In this document: one piece after another, positions 1 to 11,579 of the stretch | How the letters are laid out: every line of letters starts with the position of its first letter | Position numbering within the stretch: position 1 is the first letter of the stretch | NCBI RefSeq assembly: GCF_026151205.1 | Contig: NC_087081.1 | Span: 856,386 to 920,385 of the forward strand | DNA from: Bolinopsis microptera | Lineage: Eukaryota > Ctenophora > Tentaculata > Lobata > Bolinopsidae | DNA length: 64,000 bases | Direction of reading: 5' to 3' | Notes under the pieces: generated by a model | The model's database searches: none | What the model was told of the DNA's origin: nothing | Seen by the model: the letters and a program-made list of their open reading frames with translations, nothing else | Translations under genes and position numbers: made by a program

Positions 1-228
1 AACCTAAAGGAGATCATCAATGTCAATAACTAAAAATTGGGGTACTTTTTCGCCAGTTTTCTACTACGTCATTCTTACTTATCTATTTACATTATATTGT
101 GAATATCTCATACCCAAATCCGTTGGGTAGAATCTTTATATGAACCTGTTTGTTACATACCATCCTCAGATTATTAAGCTGTTTTCTATTAAGGTGTATC
201 CTCATAATAAAATAACCACGGTTTAGTT

Positions 229-557
229 ATTGACTAATAGTAGTAGTAGAAGTAAATCTTTCAAAGTACGAAATATCTCTTTAAAAGAGCATCCTAGGCA
301 CCTTATAGATATCAAAACGCATAAAAAAGAAAACAAAAACATCAACCATCTTCTAACTTCTTCCACTCTTCCCTATCTAAAGCTAAAAATCTAAGGTCTT
401 CGAAATCAGTCAAATTCTTAAGTCTAATATCAAGATTTCTACTAGTCAAGTCTTTTCTAATAACATCTAATAAGTTTAAACATGGTCTACCCCGTCTCCC
501 TTCCATAAAAATATCAGAATTTATAGCAAATAACAAATAACAAATTGACTAATAGTA
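229..557. repeat. 14-bp target-site duplication around LINE tail
   Basis: ATTGACTAATAGTA occurs at 229-242 and again at 544-557, directly bordering the inserted LINE fragment. Copy C has one related site (ttaatgactattagta) in the equivalent intron position. Confidence 0.7.
243..543 (-). mobile_element. 5'-truncated LINE tail (RTE-like) in copy A intron
   Basis: The minus-strand ORF at 342-536 encodes the C-terminal tail typical of many non-LTR reverse transcriptase proteins: a GRRGRP motif, then a charged helix ending in LALDREEWKKL. Only about 64 codons remain, so it is strongly 5'-truncated. On the minus strand the element ends in a short run of CTA triplets (241-250 on the plus strand), as RTE-type elements with microsatellite tails do. 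A 14-bp direct repeat flanks it. Copies B and C lack the insertion, so it arose after the copies separated. The clade is an inference. Confidence 0.7.
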
Positions 558-613
558 AAAATAATTAATTGTACCGTTGTGTAATGCCTTCTATCATGAA
601 ATAATTTTTCTAG

Positions 614-1705
614 GTGGAATACAGTATTATTCGTATAAACCGATTGGGTTGGGAGAGGAATTACTAGTTTTCTACGGAGAGGACTATTTCGAAGAGTTGG
701 GGTATTCGTTGCAGACTGATCTTGAAAATGGTAAGAATAACCTGTCGTTTTTGAAGGAGTCGGAAATGGTCACAGCAATCATTATCACGATTTTATCCCT
801 TGAAATGCAAAATTTTGTGTACACGAGACTATAAACTTATAAAATATTGCTTAGCTGGACAGGTCATCACTTTATTTCAGTAATCTTCCATTATTACAGG
901 TCAACAATATCATTGCACTGCAACTGGTTGTCTTAAGCTGTTTAAGACACAACAAGAACTGGAGACACACACATGTGGGAAGACTCGAGGAGTATCAGGA
1001 AAAGAGAAAGTACACAAGTGTGATGTGTGTGGGAAGATGTTTGCTCGAAGAGCCCATTTAACTGCACACATCAGAACAGTACACGATAAGGTAGCGAGAC
1101 TGAGCTGTCCTTACTGTAAATATAAAACTGATCACCAACACGCTCTTACATATCACATGTTAACACACACGGGGGACAAACAGTACAAGTGTACACAATG
1201 TGACTATACTGCTGTTCAGAAGCAGAGTCTTATTGCTCACATCTACAATAACCACACTAACAAGACATACAAGTGTCAATACAAGCAGTGTGGTGTTAAG
1301 AAACCTTCTGAACAGGAACTATATGATCATATCAGCACAGAGCATCCACTACAACAATACAGATGTGATGTGTGTCCAATGTCTTTTAACATAGCACAAC
1401 ATCTTAAATCACACAGGCGAACACATGGTGATTGTGAGCTAAAATCACAACACGAGTGTAAGTACTGTGGAAAACTGTTTTTACAATCAAGTACTCTGAA
1501 GAAACATGCTCTGACACACACTGGAGAGAAACCACACAAGTGTAGTGTGTGTGGTAAGGAGTTTACTCAGAACAGTCATTTAACTAGACACAAGAGGACA
1601 CACACAGGCGAGAAACCGTTCTCCTGTTCATACTGTGATAGGAGGTTTAGTGTAGCTTCTAACAAAAACAAACATGAAATTACTTGCAAGAATAGACCTT
1701 GTTGA
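614..1705 (+). CDS. PRDM9-like: PRDM9-like copy A, 3' part (end of SET plus finger array)
   Basis: Two exons are visible: 614-730 (end of the SET domain, with [14 protein letters not shown] holding the catalytic-tyrosine region) and 900-1705 (zinc fingers, stop at 1703-1705). Splice sites are tag|GT and g|GTAAG, then acag|GT, identical to copies B and C, and both exons have the same length as theirs (117 and 806 nt). The last exon begins with a degenerate C2HC finger, then eight C2H2-type fingers. The fourth has a C-x4-C spacing and the last ends in Cys. The family trimethylates histone H3 Lys4 (and Lys36) and places meiotic recombination sites. The 5' exons lie outside the window. It runs head-to-tail into copy B, 273 bp downstream. 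Confidence 0.85.
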
Positions 1706-1978
1706 AGAAATTGCTATTGGTAGTTTTCTTATAGTTTGACGAATTACTTTATCCCTATTGTTTATTGGACTATATATTTTTCTTCTATTAAAAGTTATTT
1801 TATAATTCTTGATCGTATTTGATTGTGTTATTTTCCAACTGATGTTCAAACTAATATTGTCAGAATAACTTTAGACCAACATTTGATTAATATTTAAATT
1901 GAAGTTATATTTATTATATCTCTGTTGTAAACTAACTGTTGCTTCCAACTAAATCTAATTTGTTACATTTAGAACATA
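1706..1978 (+). other. Intergenic spacer between tandem copies A and B
   Basis: A 273-bp AT-rich spacer. The same spacer separates C from D on the minus strand (33232-33492, 261 bp), so both gene pairs descend from one dimer. It should hold the polyadenylation site of A and the promoter of B, but I see no strong TATA or polyA hexamer. Confidence 0.6.
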
Positions 1979-4900
1979 ATGTCACTGTGGAAGTTGTTTG
2001 AAGGGGCCAGGTACTGTGGAGGTGTGTGTGAACACAGTCTCAAAAGATACAAGAGAATAAGAGATAACAGAGATAAGTTGGTGGAACTGGGTTTTATGAC
2101 ACTAGATGAACCACTGGAATGTTACCGGACTAAAGAATGGGAGGAACATACCTCAGCCTACTCACAGTGTAAGTTTAATCTTCACCCGTTAAACAAATAA
2201 TGAACTAACAATTAATGAACCTCTCAACCTCTGAACTTCTGCTCCAACTTTAAGTAGGCTACTGTGATAGATCAAATTATTGCCAAATTTTGTGAAATTT
2301 GTTTCTGATGACACAGTAGTCTCAAAACTCATTTTTCGTATATATTAACCATTATCTCATATCGCAGATGAAACATTGCTGAATCAGTATGAAGATGGGT
2401 TGATAAAACTTGAGGAGGTTGTTAATATTGATCCCAGAAACCCCGCTGAGAGGTACAGCTCAGACAGTGACAAAGACAGTCCTGTAGTCAACAAGAAGAA
2501 GAAATCTCCCAACAAAAAGAAGAAGTCCCACAAAGGGAAACATAAGAATGGAAGAGTTGAGACTAAAAAGATAAAAGAAGAACAGCTGGATTGTGTGGAA
2601 TGTGTAAGACAAGTTAATCAGCCTGAAGAAGCTGAAGCTCCTGAAGTAGAGGAACTAGAGATGTTCCTACACTCAGAACCTGAGTCTGTACTAGCATTAC
2701 AAGATCTACTTGTCAACAAGAATCTAGCTTCTCACCTCGGAGAAGGTCCTGTAGATGTGTGTAAACTGATTGCAGAAAACCCTGATTTTACACATGAAAT
2801 ATGTGAGGCTAACATAGACTCTCTTATGTCTGATGAGGAGTTCTATAAAATTACTTGTGAGACTTATCCTGGTGGCTGGGAGAAATTCCTGGAGGACATG
2901 TTAGTTACATTATATCTTCTTATTTAATTTGATTTAATAGCTTGAATCTTGATCATAATCGTGTTTTAGAACTTTTGCTCGAGTTTCTTTTTGCATAAAT
3001 ATTTGTCAGATTCTCAATGATGTTTTGTTTTTGAACTAAACAATGTTATGATATTATATATTTGAAGGGTACTACTTTACAGGGAGAATGAAGAGTCCTC
3101 AGATGAGGAGATAGATAGAATTGAGCTGCCTCCTGACCTCTATAATGAACTTATGTCAGACAAGAGTAATGATGTACCTGACGATGATGAGGAACAGTAT
3201 AAGTTTGGTAGAATAAACAAGGACCAGGCAGATACTTGTCTTGATCGAGCACTTGAGTTGTATGATAACTATCACAACATGACTCAGGACGAGTTAGTTT
3301 TTACTTTTGATACTTTGTTGTCTTGCACATAAATATACATTTAATGGCTTCTCTTAACAACTACATATAACATAATATATATTTTTTAATTGTAGTTGAT
3401 TGCATAGTGCTAGTGCATTTTAAATACGACTAACATGTTAATTGTTTATTTCGCAGGTATAACAAAAAAGTGAAGGAGGTGCTCAAAGATATGGATAGAA
3501 TTACTGTTCTAGATAATGATGGCGACCATACCAAAGCGAGTACTAACAAAAGTAACATACAACAAAGCAAAGAATATGCCAGAACAACACCTGAACCGAA
3601 TGACAACTTACCCTCTTGTAGCGGTACACACAACGATACTGATCGTAGTGACATGGTAACTCCAGATAAAAGTAGCAGTAGTTATCATAAGAGTATAACA
3701 GACAATGTGAGAATTGATAACACATCTGGTGTAACAACAGAGTCTGATACCAGCTCCAGCTCTGTAACACAAACAAAGAAACTCCCCACCATACTTAGTA
3801 ACAGAGAAGTGTACGAGAATATTGACAATATTCCCCGTCCTTCTTATTGGTTACCTGAGTCAGAACCTGACCCTGACCCTGAGAAGAAAGAAGAAGAGAT
3901 AGATGATTTTGAGTATCTAGGAATGTTGGATGATGGTTATCTACTAAGCTTGTTTGACGAAGATAAAGAATCAGAAGAGATGCCAAACACTGCACAGACA
4001 CACATTAGTGTTCCTACAGAAATGACTGCTGAGAGAGATAACATTCAGGAAGACTTCTCCAAGACAGAACTTGAAGCAGCTGCAGGAAAAGCTTCTAAAA
4101 ATAGACGTAGTAACCCTCCTAGAGTTGCTAAAGAGGGGGTTACATACCGTGATGATAACGATAATCTGGAGGAGGTGCTACAGTCTGAATATTGTAAGTT
4201 ACAATGTAGACGGGAGTTTACTTAAATTTGTTTATCAATACTATATGGTATTTTTTGTTATGTATCAGCAACTAAAATTCAAGTCTGAATTATAATAATC
4301 CGTTAGAATCAGATGTTCAAAAGAATCTTTGCTTAAATTAAATAGTAATGTTACTGTTTCTTTTACTGTAATAATTTGGTGGATACTTTTATAAATGACA
4401 TTTTCAATGGATTGCTTCTGTTTCCAGTTTGTTGGCAGTGTAAAGATTATGTGAGGGGAGAATGTGAACTACATGGTCCTTTACTCCCCTGTTTAGAAGA
4501 CATCACCCAACCGGGAACTAAGAAGACTGCAAACTTCCCAGTACCTAGTTGTATTGAAATCAAAGAATCCACAATTCCCAGGGCTGGAGATGGAGCTTTT
4601 GCGTCTCAGTTTATTGAACCAGGAAGTATATTGGGTAAGTCACGTGATTTGCTGGGATCAGCTTTTACTTCTTTTTTTGGTGTCCACTGTCCCTTTCTCC
4701 AGACAGCAAGTCTATAAATGTTTTGTACCCTAAAGTGGGTTGTTCTGATTTATCTATTTTATCAGGTAACTACAAGGGAAAAGTCATATCAGAAAAGGAG
4801 TACAAGAAGTTAGAGTCTTCAGATAAAGAGAGTGGATATGCGTGGAGAGCTGTTAGTCAGGACGGAGATGTTATCTATCTAGATGGGGCTAGTCACAGGG

Positions 4901-6215
4901 CTAGCAACTGGTTACGGTTTCTTAACTGTGCTCGGGGTCAATGTGAAGAGAACGTTCTTGTAAGAAATATCCCAGGTAAAATGGGGTGTTCTTATTCGCC
5001 AGTTTTCTACTGCTATGCGTCATTCTTAGTTCTTACTTATCTTACTTACTTACTCTTACTTACTTAGATTCGCTAACCTGCAACTTACCATCCTCGGATT
5101 ATTAAGCTCTATTGTATTACGATGTATTCTGGTGATAAAATACCCTTTTATCATGGAATAATTCTTCTAGGTGGAATACAGTATTATTCGTATAAACCTA
5201 TTGGGCTGGGAGAAGAATTACTAGTTTTCTACGGAGAGGACTATTTCGAAGAGTTGGGGTATTCGTTGCAGACTGATCTTGAAAATGGTAAGAAAAATTC
5301 TATAGTAACAAATAGTCGTAAATTAAATGGTCACATCGAAGATTATCTTTATTTCAAGATATTGCTGGACAATTCCTCACTTTATTTCAGTAATATTTCA
5401 TTATTACAGGTCAGCAATATCATTGCACTGCAACTGGTTGTCTTAAGCTGTTTAAGACACAACAAGAACTGGAGACACACACATGTGGGAAGACTCGAGG
5501 AGTATCAGGAAAAGAGAAAGTACACAAGTGTGATGTGTGTGGGAAGATGTTTGCTCGAAGAGCCAATTTAACTGCACACATCAGGACAGTACACGATAAG
5601 GTAGCGAGACTGAGCTGTCCTTACTGTAAATATAGGACTGATCACCAACACGCTCTCACACGTCACATGTTAACTCACAATGGGGACAAACAGTACAAGT
5701 GTACACACTGTGACTATGCTACTGTTCGAAAGGAGAGTCTCACTGCTCACATCTACAATAACCACACTAACAAGACATACAGGTGTCGGTACAAGCAGTG
5801 TGGTGTTAAGAAACCTTCTGAACAAGAACTATATGATCATATCAGTACAGAGCATCCACTACAACAATACCGATGTGATGTGTGTCCAATGTCTTTTAAC
5901 AGAGCAGATAAACTTGAGACACATAGGCGAACACATGGTGATCGTGAGCTAGAATCACAACACGAGTGTAATTACTGTGGAAAACTGTTTTTAGAATCAT
6001 GTAGTCTGAAGAGACATGCTCTGACACACACTGGAGAGAAACCACACAAGTGTAGTGTGTGTGGTAAGGAGTTTACTCAGAACTGTCATTTAACTAAACA
6101 CACGAGGACACACACAGGGGAGAAACCCTACTCCTGTTCTTACTGTGATAAGAGGTTCAATCAAAGTTGTAACAAAAACAAACATGAAATTACTTGCAAG
6201 AATAAACCCTGTTAA
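1979..6215 (+). CDS. PRDM9-like: PRDM9-like copy B, complete (SET methyltransferase, 8+ fingers)
   Basis: Exons: 1979-2168, 2368-2899, 3083-3292 (an in-frame alternative acceptor gives 3068), 3457-4193, 4428-4634, 4766-4975, 5171-5287, 5410-6215. Phases join without a break to give about 1,002 codons. Exons 1-4 encode about 556 residues with a Lys-rich patch and long acidic, Ser-rich stretches. I see no KRAB box. Exon 5 opens with a C-x2-C-x7-C-x2-HGP zinc knuckle as in PRDM9, then IPRAGDGAF. Exon 6 carries [10 protein letters not shown]. Exon 7 carries LLVFYGEDY. Exon 8 has a C2HC finger plus eight fingers with TGEKP-type linkers. Expected role: nuclear H3K4/K36 methyltransferase that binds DNA through the array, probably in meiosis. 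The start was chosen because all copies share it directly after the upstream spacer. Confidence 0.88.
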
Positions 6216-6790
6216 GGATATTGTTATTGGCAGTTTTGTTTTAGTTTGACGGATTACTTTATACTTATTGAGCTATTTCTTCTTAGTTATTATATAATTC
6301 TTGATCGTTTTTTGATTGAGTGATTTTGAAACTAATTGTCTGAAAACTTTGAACAAACATTTAACTGTAGAATAATCGTTTTATTGTCTCTTGACATCAA
6401 ACTTGACTTCCCTTCCCTCATTGATTTTGGCTAAGGTCAGGTTGTTTTCACTTGGAATTCTTCAGTCATTTCTCTATTCTCCGTACGCTATAAACGGTCC
6501 GTGTCGGCTGTCCTGAATTTATTGTTAGTTTACGTGACGCGCAATGTGATTACGCTGATCAAATAGTAAAATTTGACCAGCAACCTTGACATAAAAGCGC
6601 GGCTCAGTAAAACTTCATCTGCGCGTTCTTGATCTTCCTGCTTTTTCATTTAATTGTAGGTTTACAACCTACCAGGACGCGCGCCGAGTTGGACTCGTCG
6701 ACGGTCCTGGAATAGTATATGGAACAGATATTTTACGAGTATCACCCGTTAACTTTTTCAACGTGTGAATTTATAGGTTTATACTTTATA
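6216..6790. other. Downstream flank of copy B
   Basis: Homology to the 3' flank of the other copies fades by about 6360. The rest is non-coding, becoming richer in CpG and GCGC motifs towards the repeat block. I see no gene. Confidence 0.5.
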
Positions 6791-6794
6791 ACCG

Positions 6795-7500
6795 ATAACT
6801 TGTAGCGCGATGCGTTACTGTGCCGCGCCGAGCTGAGATGAATTGACATCGTCAATTAACCGATAACCTACCGTGTCGTTACCGGGTCTTACTACTGGAC
6901 AGATATATTCACGGGTATCACTCTTGAAAGGGAAACGAATAATAATTTCCGAAATTAACCTGGTATGGTGAGCAAATTTTTGACGGATGTTACTCGTCTA
7001 AATTTCTTCGAAGTGGCTCTATGGCAAGTGCTACAAAGTAGCGCGCGCCGGGCCAGATCATTAACAGTGGTCAAAGCAAATTTGTATTCATATATACGTG
7101 AGTTTAGAGAAGCGACCATCAGACGTCACATAGCTATGTGTCTACGCGTACTGCGTGACGCGCTTGTTTCACAAGGCAAGCGGCCTCCTTTGCCGCCTTC
7201 GGCGGTCGCGCGCTACTGCAAGCGAGAGGGCTCTGGTTAGAGCAACCATCAGACTACGCTGCATTAGGGTAATTCTACGGGTTGGCACTGGGCAATGAGT
7301 ATTTATAAACTTCTTTTTAAAAAAAAGAGAGGCTGGGCCTGGTCATGGTTGGCCCACGACAGGATAGCATATGGTTGTAGCCAGTAGCGCGATGCACTAC
7401 TGGGCCGCGCCGCGCATCAAATAATTCTTCTCGCAGATCGGCGAGATGCACCACTGGGCCTCGCCGAGCTGCGAAGGATTGACTTCGTGAATCAAAGCAT
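6795..7500. repeat. GC-rich dispersed repeat block
   Basis: Three related stretches (6805-6862, 7382-7422, 7436-7492) share a core like GCGATGC-ACTG-GCCGCGCCGAGCTG followed by an ATTGAC/GTCAAT hairpin. A further copy lies inverted at 49381-49440. Another segment, 6979-7075, recurs at 48606-48722 (direct) and its last part at 8132-8170 (inverted). This is a dispersed repeat family, probably non-autonomous; its class is not established. An ORF at 6965-7240 lies in this sequence and looks like chance. Confidence 0.6.
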
Positions 7501-7798
7501 ATGGATGCTTTGCCTACTTCTGGGGTATGGCAGTCCTATGGGAGGATGCCGGTGGAATCAAAATGTGTAATCAAGGATGATGGTAAGTGTTGTGGGGTGT
7601 GTCTAAGATGAACGCTTAAATGGTGGTTGAGTGTTGAAGAGAGAGGCGAACTAAGACGGCGTTTGAGTAGTCGCTATGTTACACCGGTCTAGTCCAACTC
7701 CTCTGGCACCATTATGAGTTTAGTGTGGTTTGCAAAGTTGACGATGGTGGAGATGTGTTAGTTGTCATTGACAGATAGGTAGTAGTCCCGGAAATATT
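7500..7798. other. No recognised feature
   Basis: Unique-looking non-coding sequence inside the GC-rich repeat region. I see nothing to annotate. Confidence 0.4.
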
Positions 7799-8085
7799 AC
7801 TGGGCCGCGCTCAGCCTGTCATTCCGCCTAATCTCTATTCGTTTATGAACATGATAGCCTGAGTCCCCAGGTTACGGAAATATTGACCTCTTATTTGGGC
7901 AATAGCCTGGCACTGTCCGAGAAAGTGTGAGACAATCTCCTCTTCGTCGCCGCATTTAGGACAAGCACTCATGTGTCTGATTTGCGAATGGTGTGAAGGT
8001 GTGTACTCGTTTAGTAGGTAGGAATTTGGATCATAAATTGCAGATGCGAAATGACTCAAATAGGTTTTTAAAGTGCTGGGAAAGG
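7799..8085 (-). mobile_element. LINE 3' end fragment with Cys/His knuckle
   Basis: The minus-strand ORF 7835-8059 ends in CPKCGDEEEIVSHFLGQC, the C-x2-C...H-x4-C knuckle found at the C-terminus of many LINE polyproteins after the reverse transcriptase (and RNase H where present). The stop is followed by a 3' tail, GGCGGAATGACAGGCTGAG in minus-strand sense, which recurs at 47650-47700 and 47905-47955. The element is strongly 5'-truncated. The clade cannot be told from this short piece. Confidence 0.6.
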
Positions 8086-8229
8086 ACTAATCTTTCATAT
8101 TTTAAAAAATGACTTTTTTGAATTGTTGTTGACCATTGTTAATGATCTGGCCCGGCGCGCGCTACTTCGTAGCTCTTGCCATCGGGCCAGACCATAGAAA
8201 AACGAGGAGTTTTACGGCAGATTTGTGCC

Positions 8230-8520
8230 GTAGAATGACATTGGCTACGAGATACGTCACGTGACGTGCGCGCGCAACCAATTACAAGGCCAGAATTTGA
8301 TCACGCTGAAAGTTAAGTGAGCGCTGTACTCCAAGCGTGACCAAGACACGCGGTTACGATTGGCCGAAAACTGTGTCACGTGATGCAGCGCGTGATATAT
8401 TTCAATCAATTGCGACGTCAGATTTGAATCATCTGACATTGTCACATGGTATATCTTAGCACGCGTTGGATCCGTTCTAGAAGAATGTGGATTATTCTAG
8501 AAGCTATTTCAACTTTGTAC
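8230..8520. promoter_or_regulatory. Promoter-like block: E-boxes, CCAAT boxes, heat-shock elements
   Basis: The block holds CACGTGAC at 8260, CACGTGAT at 8377, CCAAT-type sequences (accaatta at about 8277, gattggcc at about 8359), a GACGTC core near 8414, and two heat-shock element dimers at 8474-8503. It lies just downstream of a repeat block, and similar CACGTG/CCAAT sequence occurs at 48010-48080, so it may be part of a mobile element rather than a host promoter. No convincing gene starts immediately downstream. Confidence 0.35.
8474..8503. promoter_or_regulatory. Two heat-shock element dimers in phase
   Basis: Read in 5-bp units the sequence is gTTCt aGAAg aatgt ggatt aTTCt aGAAg. Two perfect TTCnnGAA pairs are separated by exactly two units, which puts them on the same helical face. 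This is the established HSF binding architecture; function here is inferred. Confidence 0.45.
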
Positions 8521-8589
8521 TTGTACTTGGTACGTGTTGTTGCCTCGTTATTTTTCCGACGCTACATGTTATTCGCTTGATGCTCATGT

Positions 8590-8710
8590 TGATGCATTCC
8601 TCGAATGACTTCTTATCTATACACTTCTAATCTATCATTCTTATCTATTACTTCTTATCTTTCCACTCTTATCCTATCTTTTTTATCTATGTAATATGAT
8701 CTATATTCAG
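8590..8710. repeat. Degenerate TTATCTA repeat
   Basis: Repeated cttctTATCTAt-like units across about 110 bp, imperfect in length and sequence. Simple-sequence DNA with no coding potential. Confidence 0.5.
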
Positions 8711-9960
8711 TATCACTCTCAGATCTTGGAGAGCTATGTATTATCAAGCAGCAGTTTATCTTAGTTTGTGTTATCTAATCAATTATTATAAATTAAATAA
8801 TCAAATAAATCCAATGCTTGAATCTAATGCATGTTATGTTGATGTTAGGTTTTTGTACCGTCTTGTCATTGTGGATAACTATTTTATGCTTCTCTGTGGT
8901 TCATGTGTTTCTTTTGCCCCTACCTGCTGTGTCATGACATTAATGCGATGTGATCAGTGTTCTCATATTGCAGGAGTATTTGTGGGAGTCTGTTAGTGGT
9001 ATTTACTTACATAAGTAAATACCGTAGTTTATCATATGAGCTTCTCTTTTTATTGAATTTGCTGTAAGAAGATAATTTACATGGTCTTTTGATATTTGTT
9101 GTTCGAGCTGGCTTGATAACGTTTTGATAATTGTATAACACAATTTGATATTGCTCTCAACTTTAAGCGTGAGATCTGAGGGTCCATGATTGGTAATTTG
9201 TTTTGCTGGTATCAGCTTGCAGAAACTGCAAGGCCTGTTGTCTTTTGGGTTTTAAAATCATCAAACTTTATTCTTGCCAATTATTTGCTGCATCAGAATG
9301 AATGGCAACCCAATTTAGATATGGTTTAACTAAAACAGTGGTTTCATATTTACCGCTTCGAAATTAGAACATTTTTCGTATAATCAGTGGAAAAAAAGTG
9401 CTTTGTGTGATGGTAACATTTGCTTTGAAGTAATACATTTGCATCGATCCGCGGGGCCTAATGTTTTAATGAAGCTGTCATAACAAGTTTGATTTCATTC
9501 TAAATCGAAATCACATAGATTCGAAGCGTGAGAAAACTTTAAAATCTGTGTTTAACTCGGTTCTTCGTTTAACATAATGGTTGGGGACTTTGGGTAATTA
9601 CTATTTGGATTGATTTAATTACGTTAAATAAGTGATATGTGGAGATTTGCTAACCTGGCGGGTCCGTGGAAGTTAGTATACTTACACAGACTTATTTTGA
9701 CGAGCTATTTTTGGAACATTATTAAGCTTTATATTTTTCTTAGTCTAGTCAAAGTTAATTTCGTCTGTTATCCATTAGCCCCTTACCTGCATGCGTGCGT
9801 AATACTAATCAGATACTGTTAACAAGTATTTTATGATAAGGTACCAAATGGTGAGTCAGAGAAAAGTTTATCAATGAATGTATGTGTTAATCTAAAATAT
9901 CGAGATTTTGTTCAGCGCTGATCAGCTTATTTATGGCAAATATATAATAGATTATTATTT
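8710..9960. other. No recognised gene
   Basis: AT-rich sequence with only short chance ORFs. I see nothing to support a gene or mobile element. Confidence 0.4.
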
Positions 9961-9963
9961 CAG

Positions 9964-10070
9964 GCAGTGGGAAGTAGTTCAAGATCTTGATGGTGTTATC
10001 AGTATTCGACCAGGCAACCTTTTGGACCAGAAATGTATTCTGGGGGACTTTGCTTACTCACGACCTCCCG
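9964..10070 (+). CDS. Weak candidate exon
   Basis: An open stretch with codon choice unlike the flanks (QWEVVQDLDGVISI, then LLDQKCILGDFAYSRPPG) sits after a TTATTTCAG acceptor and before a weak CCCG|GTTTGT donor. I recognise no family. It could be an exon of an unseen plus-strand gene or chance. Confidence 0.25.
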
Positions 10071-10099
10071 GTTTGTTTTTGTCAGAAACATAAATCAAA

Positions 10100-11350
10100 A
10101 TATCAAGTTGTCTATCATATTATTAATTTAACGATCTTGTCACTGATATAAAACAAATTAATATTCTACTTAATAGTAATTTTTATGCTGCAATTTATAA
10201 ATATATGGGTAGATTCTCTTATGGTTTCTGCATGATCAATAGTGTCAATATGGAATTTCATTAACAGAATCTGTAAAATTAAAATTTAGCAAACCAATAG
10301 TCCCTATTATAGGTATATAGTTGTTTCATGGTACTTCCACCAAGGCTTATGAGATAATAAAGAAGATTTATAAAATCAAAAAGGTCTTAACAATCGAGGA
10401 TTATATCCTTTACTACGATTTCACTTAAGCACGGCACTAATTGATGAATATCGTCTCTGCTGGCTATATTGTTGACATGTGCAACGAGCAAAGCAACGAT
10501 TACCGTCCGTTAAGCCAATATCAAATTCGAACGGCATCTCGTGGGGTAGATAGAACGTTTGTTGGTAATTCCAGAGCTTTTTTGATGTCTTCTTTGTCTT
10601 TATTGCTACCTCTTCTGCATAAAACCAACTCTGAAAAGTATGTTTTTGTCAAAGTGATGATGTTTTTAATAATTTTTGATCCCACTAAACAATTAATACA
10701 TCTTTATAACGCGAAGTTTTGTGAAATTAGGCCATTTTCAAAACGATATCCAACTGAATCTGTGCTATATCAAGATAAAAGCTTACACCAACAGTTGTTG
10801 AATTGGTGTAACTATTTCATGTTCTCCAAAATAGTTGATTAATAGTTATTCCTTTGGAAAATGAGGTGATGACCGGTTTGGCTTTTTGGACAAATTCGCC
10901 TAAGTAAGTTGTCACTCCCAACTGGGTCACAGGATATCGCAGCAGCCTTCGTTTTCCACATTGTCGTGTGGCTCAGCATTCCCCTAACAAGTGTCGTTGT
11001 CTAGTAAAAAAGGTGTGCGAATTTTCAGTTATTAATCGTCTAATATCTTTTATCTAGCAATCTAGACTGTATAATCTGTTCCCTCGATAAATTTCGAGTT
11101 TTTTTCTAAAGTTTTGTCTAAAGTTAAATCTTTTAGGTCTTAGTTAAGTTTAAACTAATTTTAAAACTACAAATATATTACCATTTTTTGAGTATTATGT
11201 AACAAGATGGAAATGTTTAAAGCGGGTAATATATATCTAATCCCAGTTACATAATTTTAATATGAAAGACTTAGGTTGTATCCCGTTTGTAAACTTTGTT
11301 TAAAAGCATTAATAAGTGTCACCCTGAATTTTTAATTCGTCCAACTCTGC
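10100..11350. other. No recognised gene
   Basis: AT-rich non-coding sequence. The ORF at 10441-10842 has no recognisable domain or codon bias and I do not call it. Confidence 0.4.
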
Positions 11351-11377
11351 AGGTGGAAAAAAGATACCATATGAGTC

Positions 11378-11439
11378 ATGAACGAATACTTAGAAGATGA
11401 CTCTGGGCAGCACGGCCATGCCAAAAGCGATGGATTTGG
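11378..11439 (+). CDS. Weak candidate first coding exon
   Basis: An ATG opens a short acidic peptide (MNEYLEDDSGQHGHAKSDGF) that ends at a good donor, G|GTAAGT at 11440. The piece starts after a CTCTGCAG acceptor at about 11352. I cannot link it by phase to a next exon. Low confidence. Confidence 0.25.
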
Positions 11440-11579
11440 TAAGTTTTTGAATTTGTATTTTAGTTTTAGTATGCTTGCTAATACCTATTCGCTGTACCCA
11501 CACGCCGTAAAACGCTTTAATTTACTCATTGCTACTAATATAATTATTGTCATAAGTACCATTCTACGTACAAAGGACT

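Larger units (their letters stand above)
1..613 (+). other. Intron upstream of PRDM9-like copy A exon 7
   Basis: This is intron sequence, alignable by eye to the intron between SET exons 6 and 7 of copies B (4976-5170) and C (34529-34785). Exons 1-6 of copy A must lie to the left of the window. It shares with copy C, but not with B, a segment around 105-140 and another around 560-600. It carries a LINE tail insertion at 243-543, which makes it longer than its counterparts. Confidence 0.75.
7035..8170. repeat. Inverted repeat arms bracketing the LINE tail
   Basis: The segment at about 7038-7075 (GTAGCGCGCGCCGGGCCAG onward) returns inverted at about 8132-8170. The arms are about 38 bp, and the interval contains the dispersed repeats and the LINE tail. 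A third copy of this arm is at 48684-48722. It may be the end of a non-autonomous element. Confidence 0.5.

Noticed and set aside
1327-1539. Antisense ORFs across the zinc-finger exons (also 33593-33866 and 1200-1394)
   Set aside because: They are shadows of the repeated finger coding sequence in other frames.
8736-8996. 86-codon plus ORF
   Set aside because: No domain, no codon bias and no splice context.
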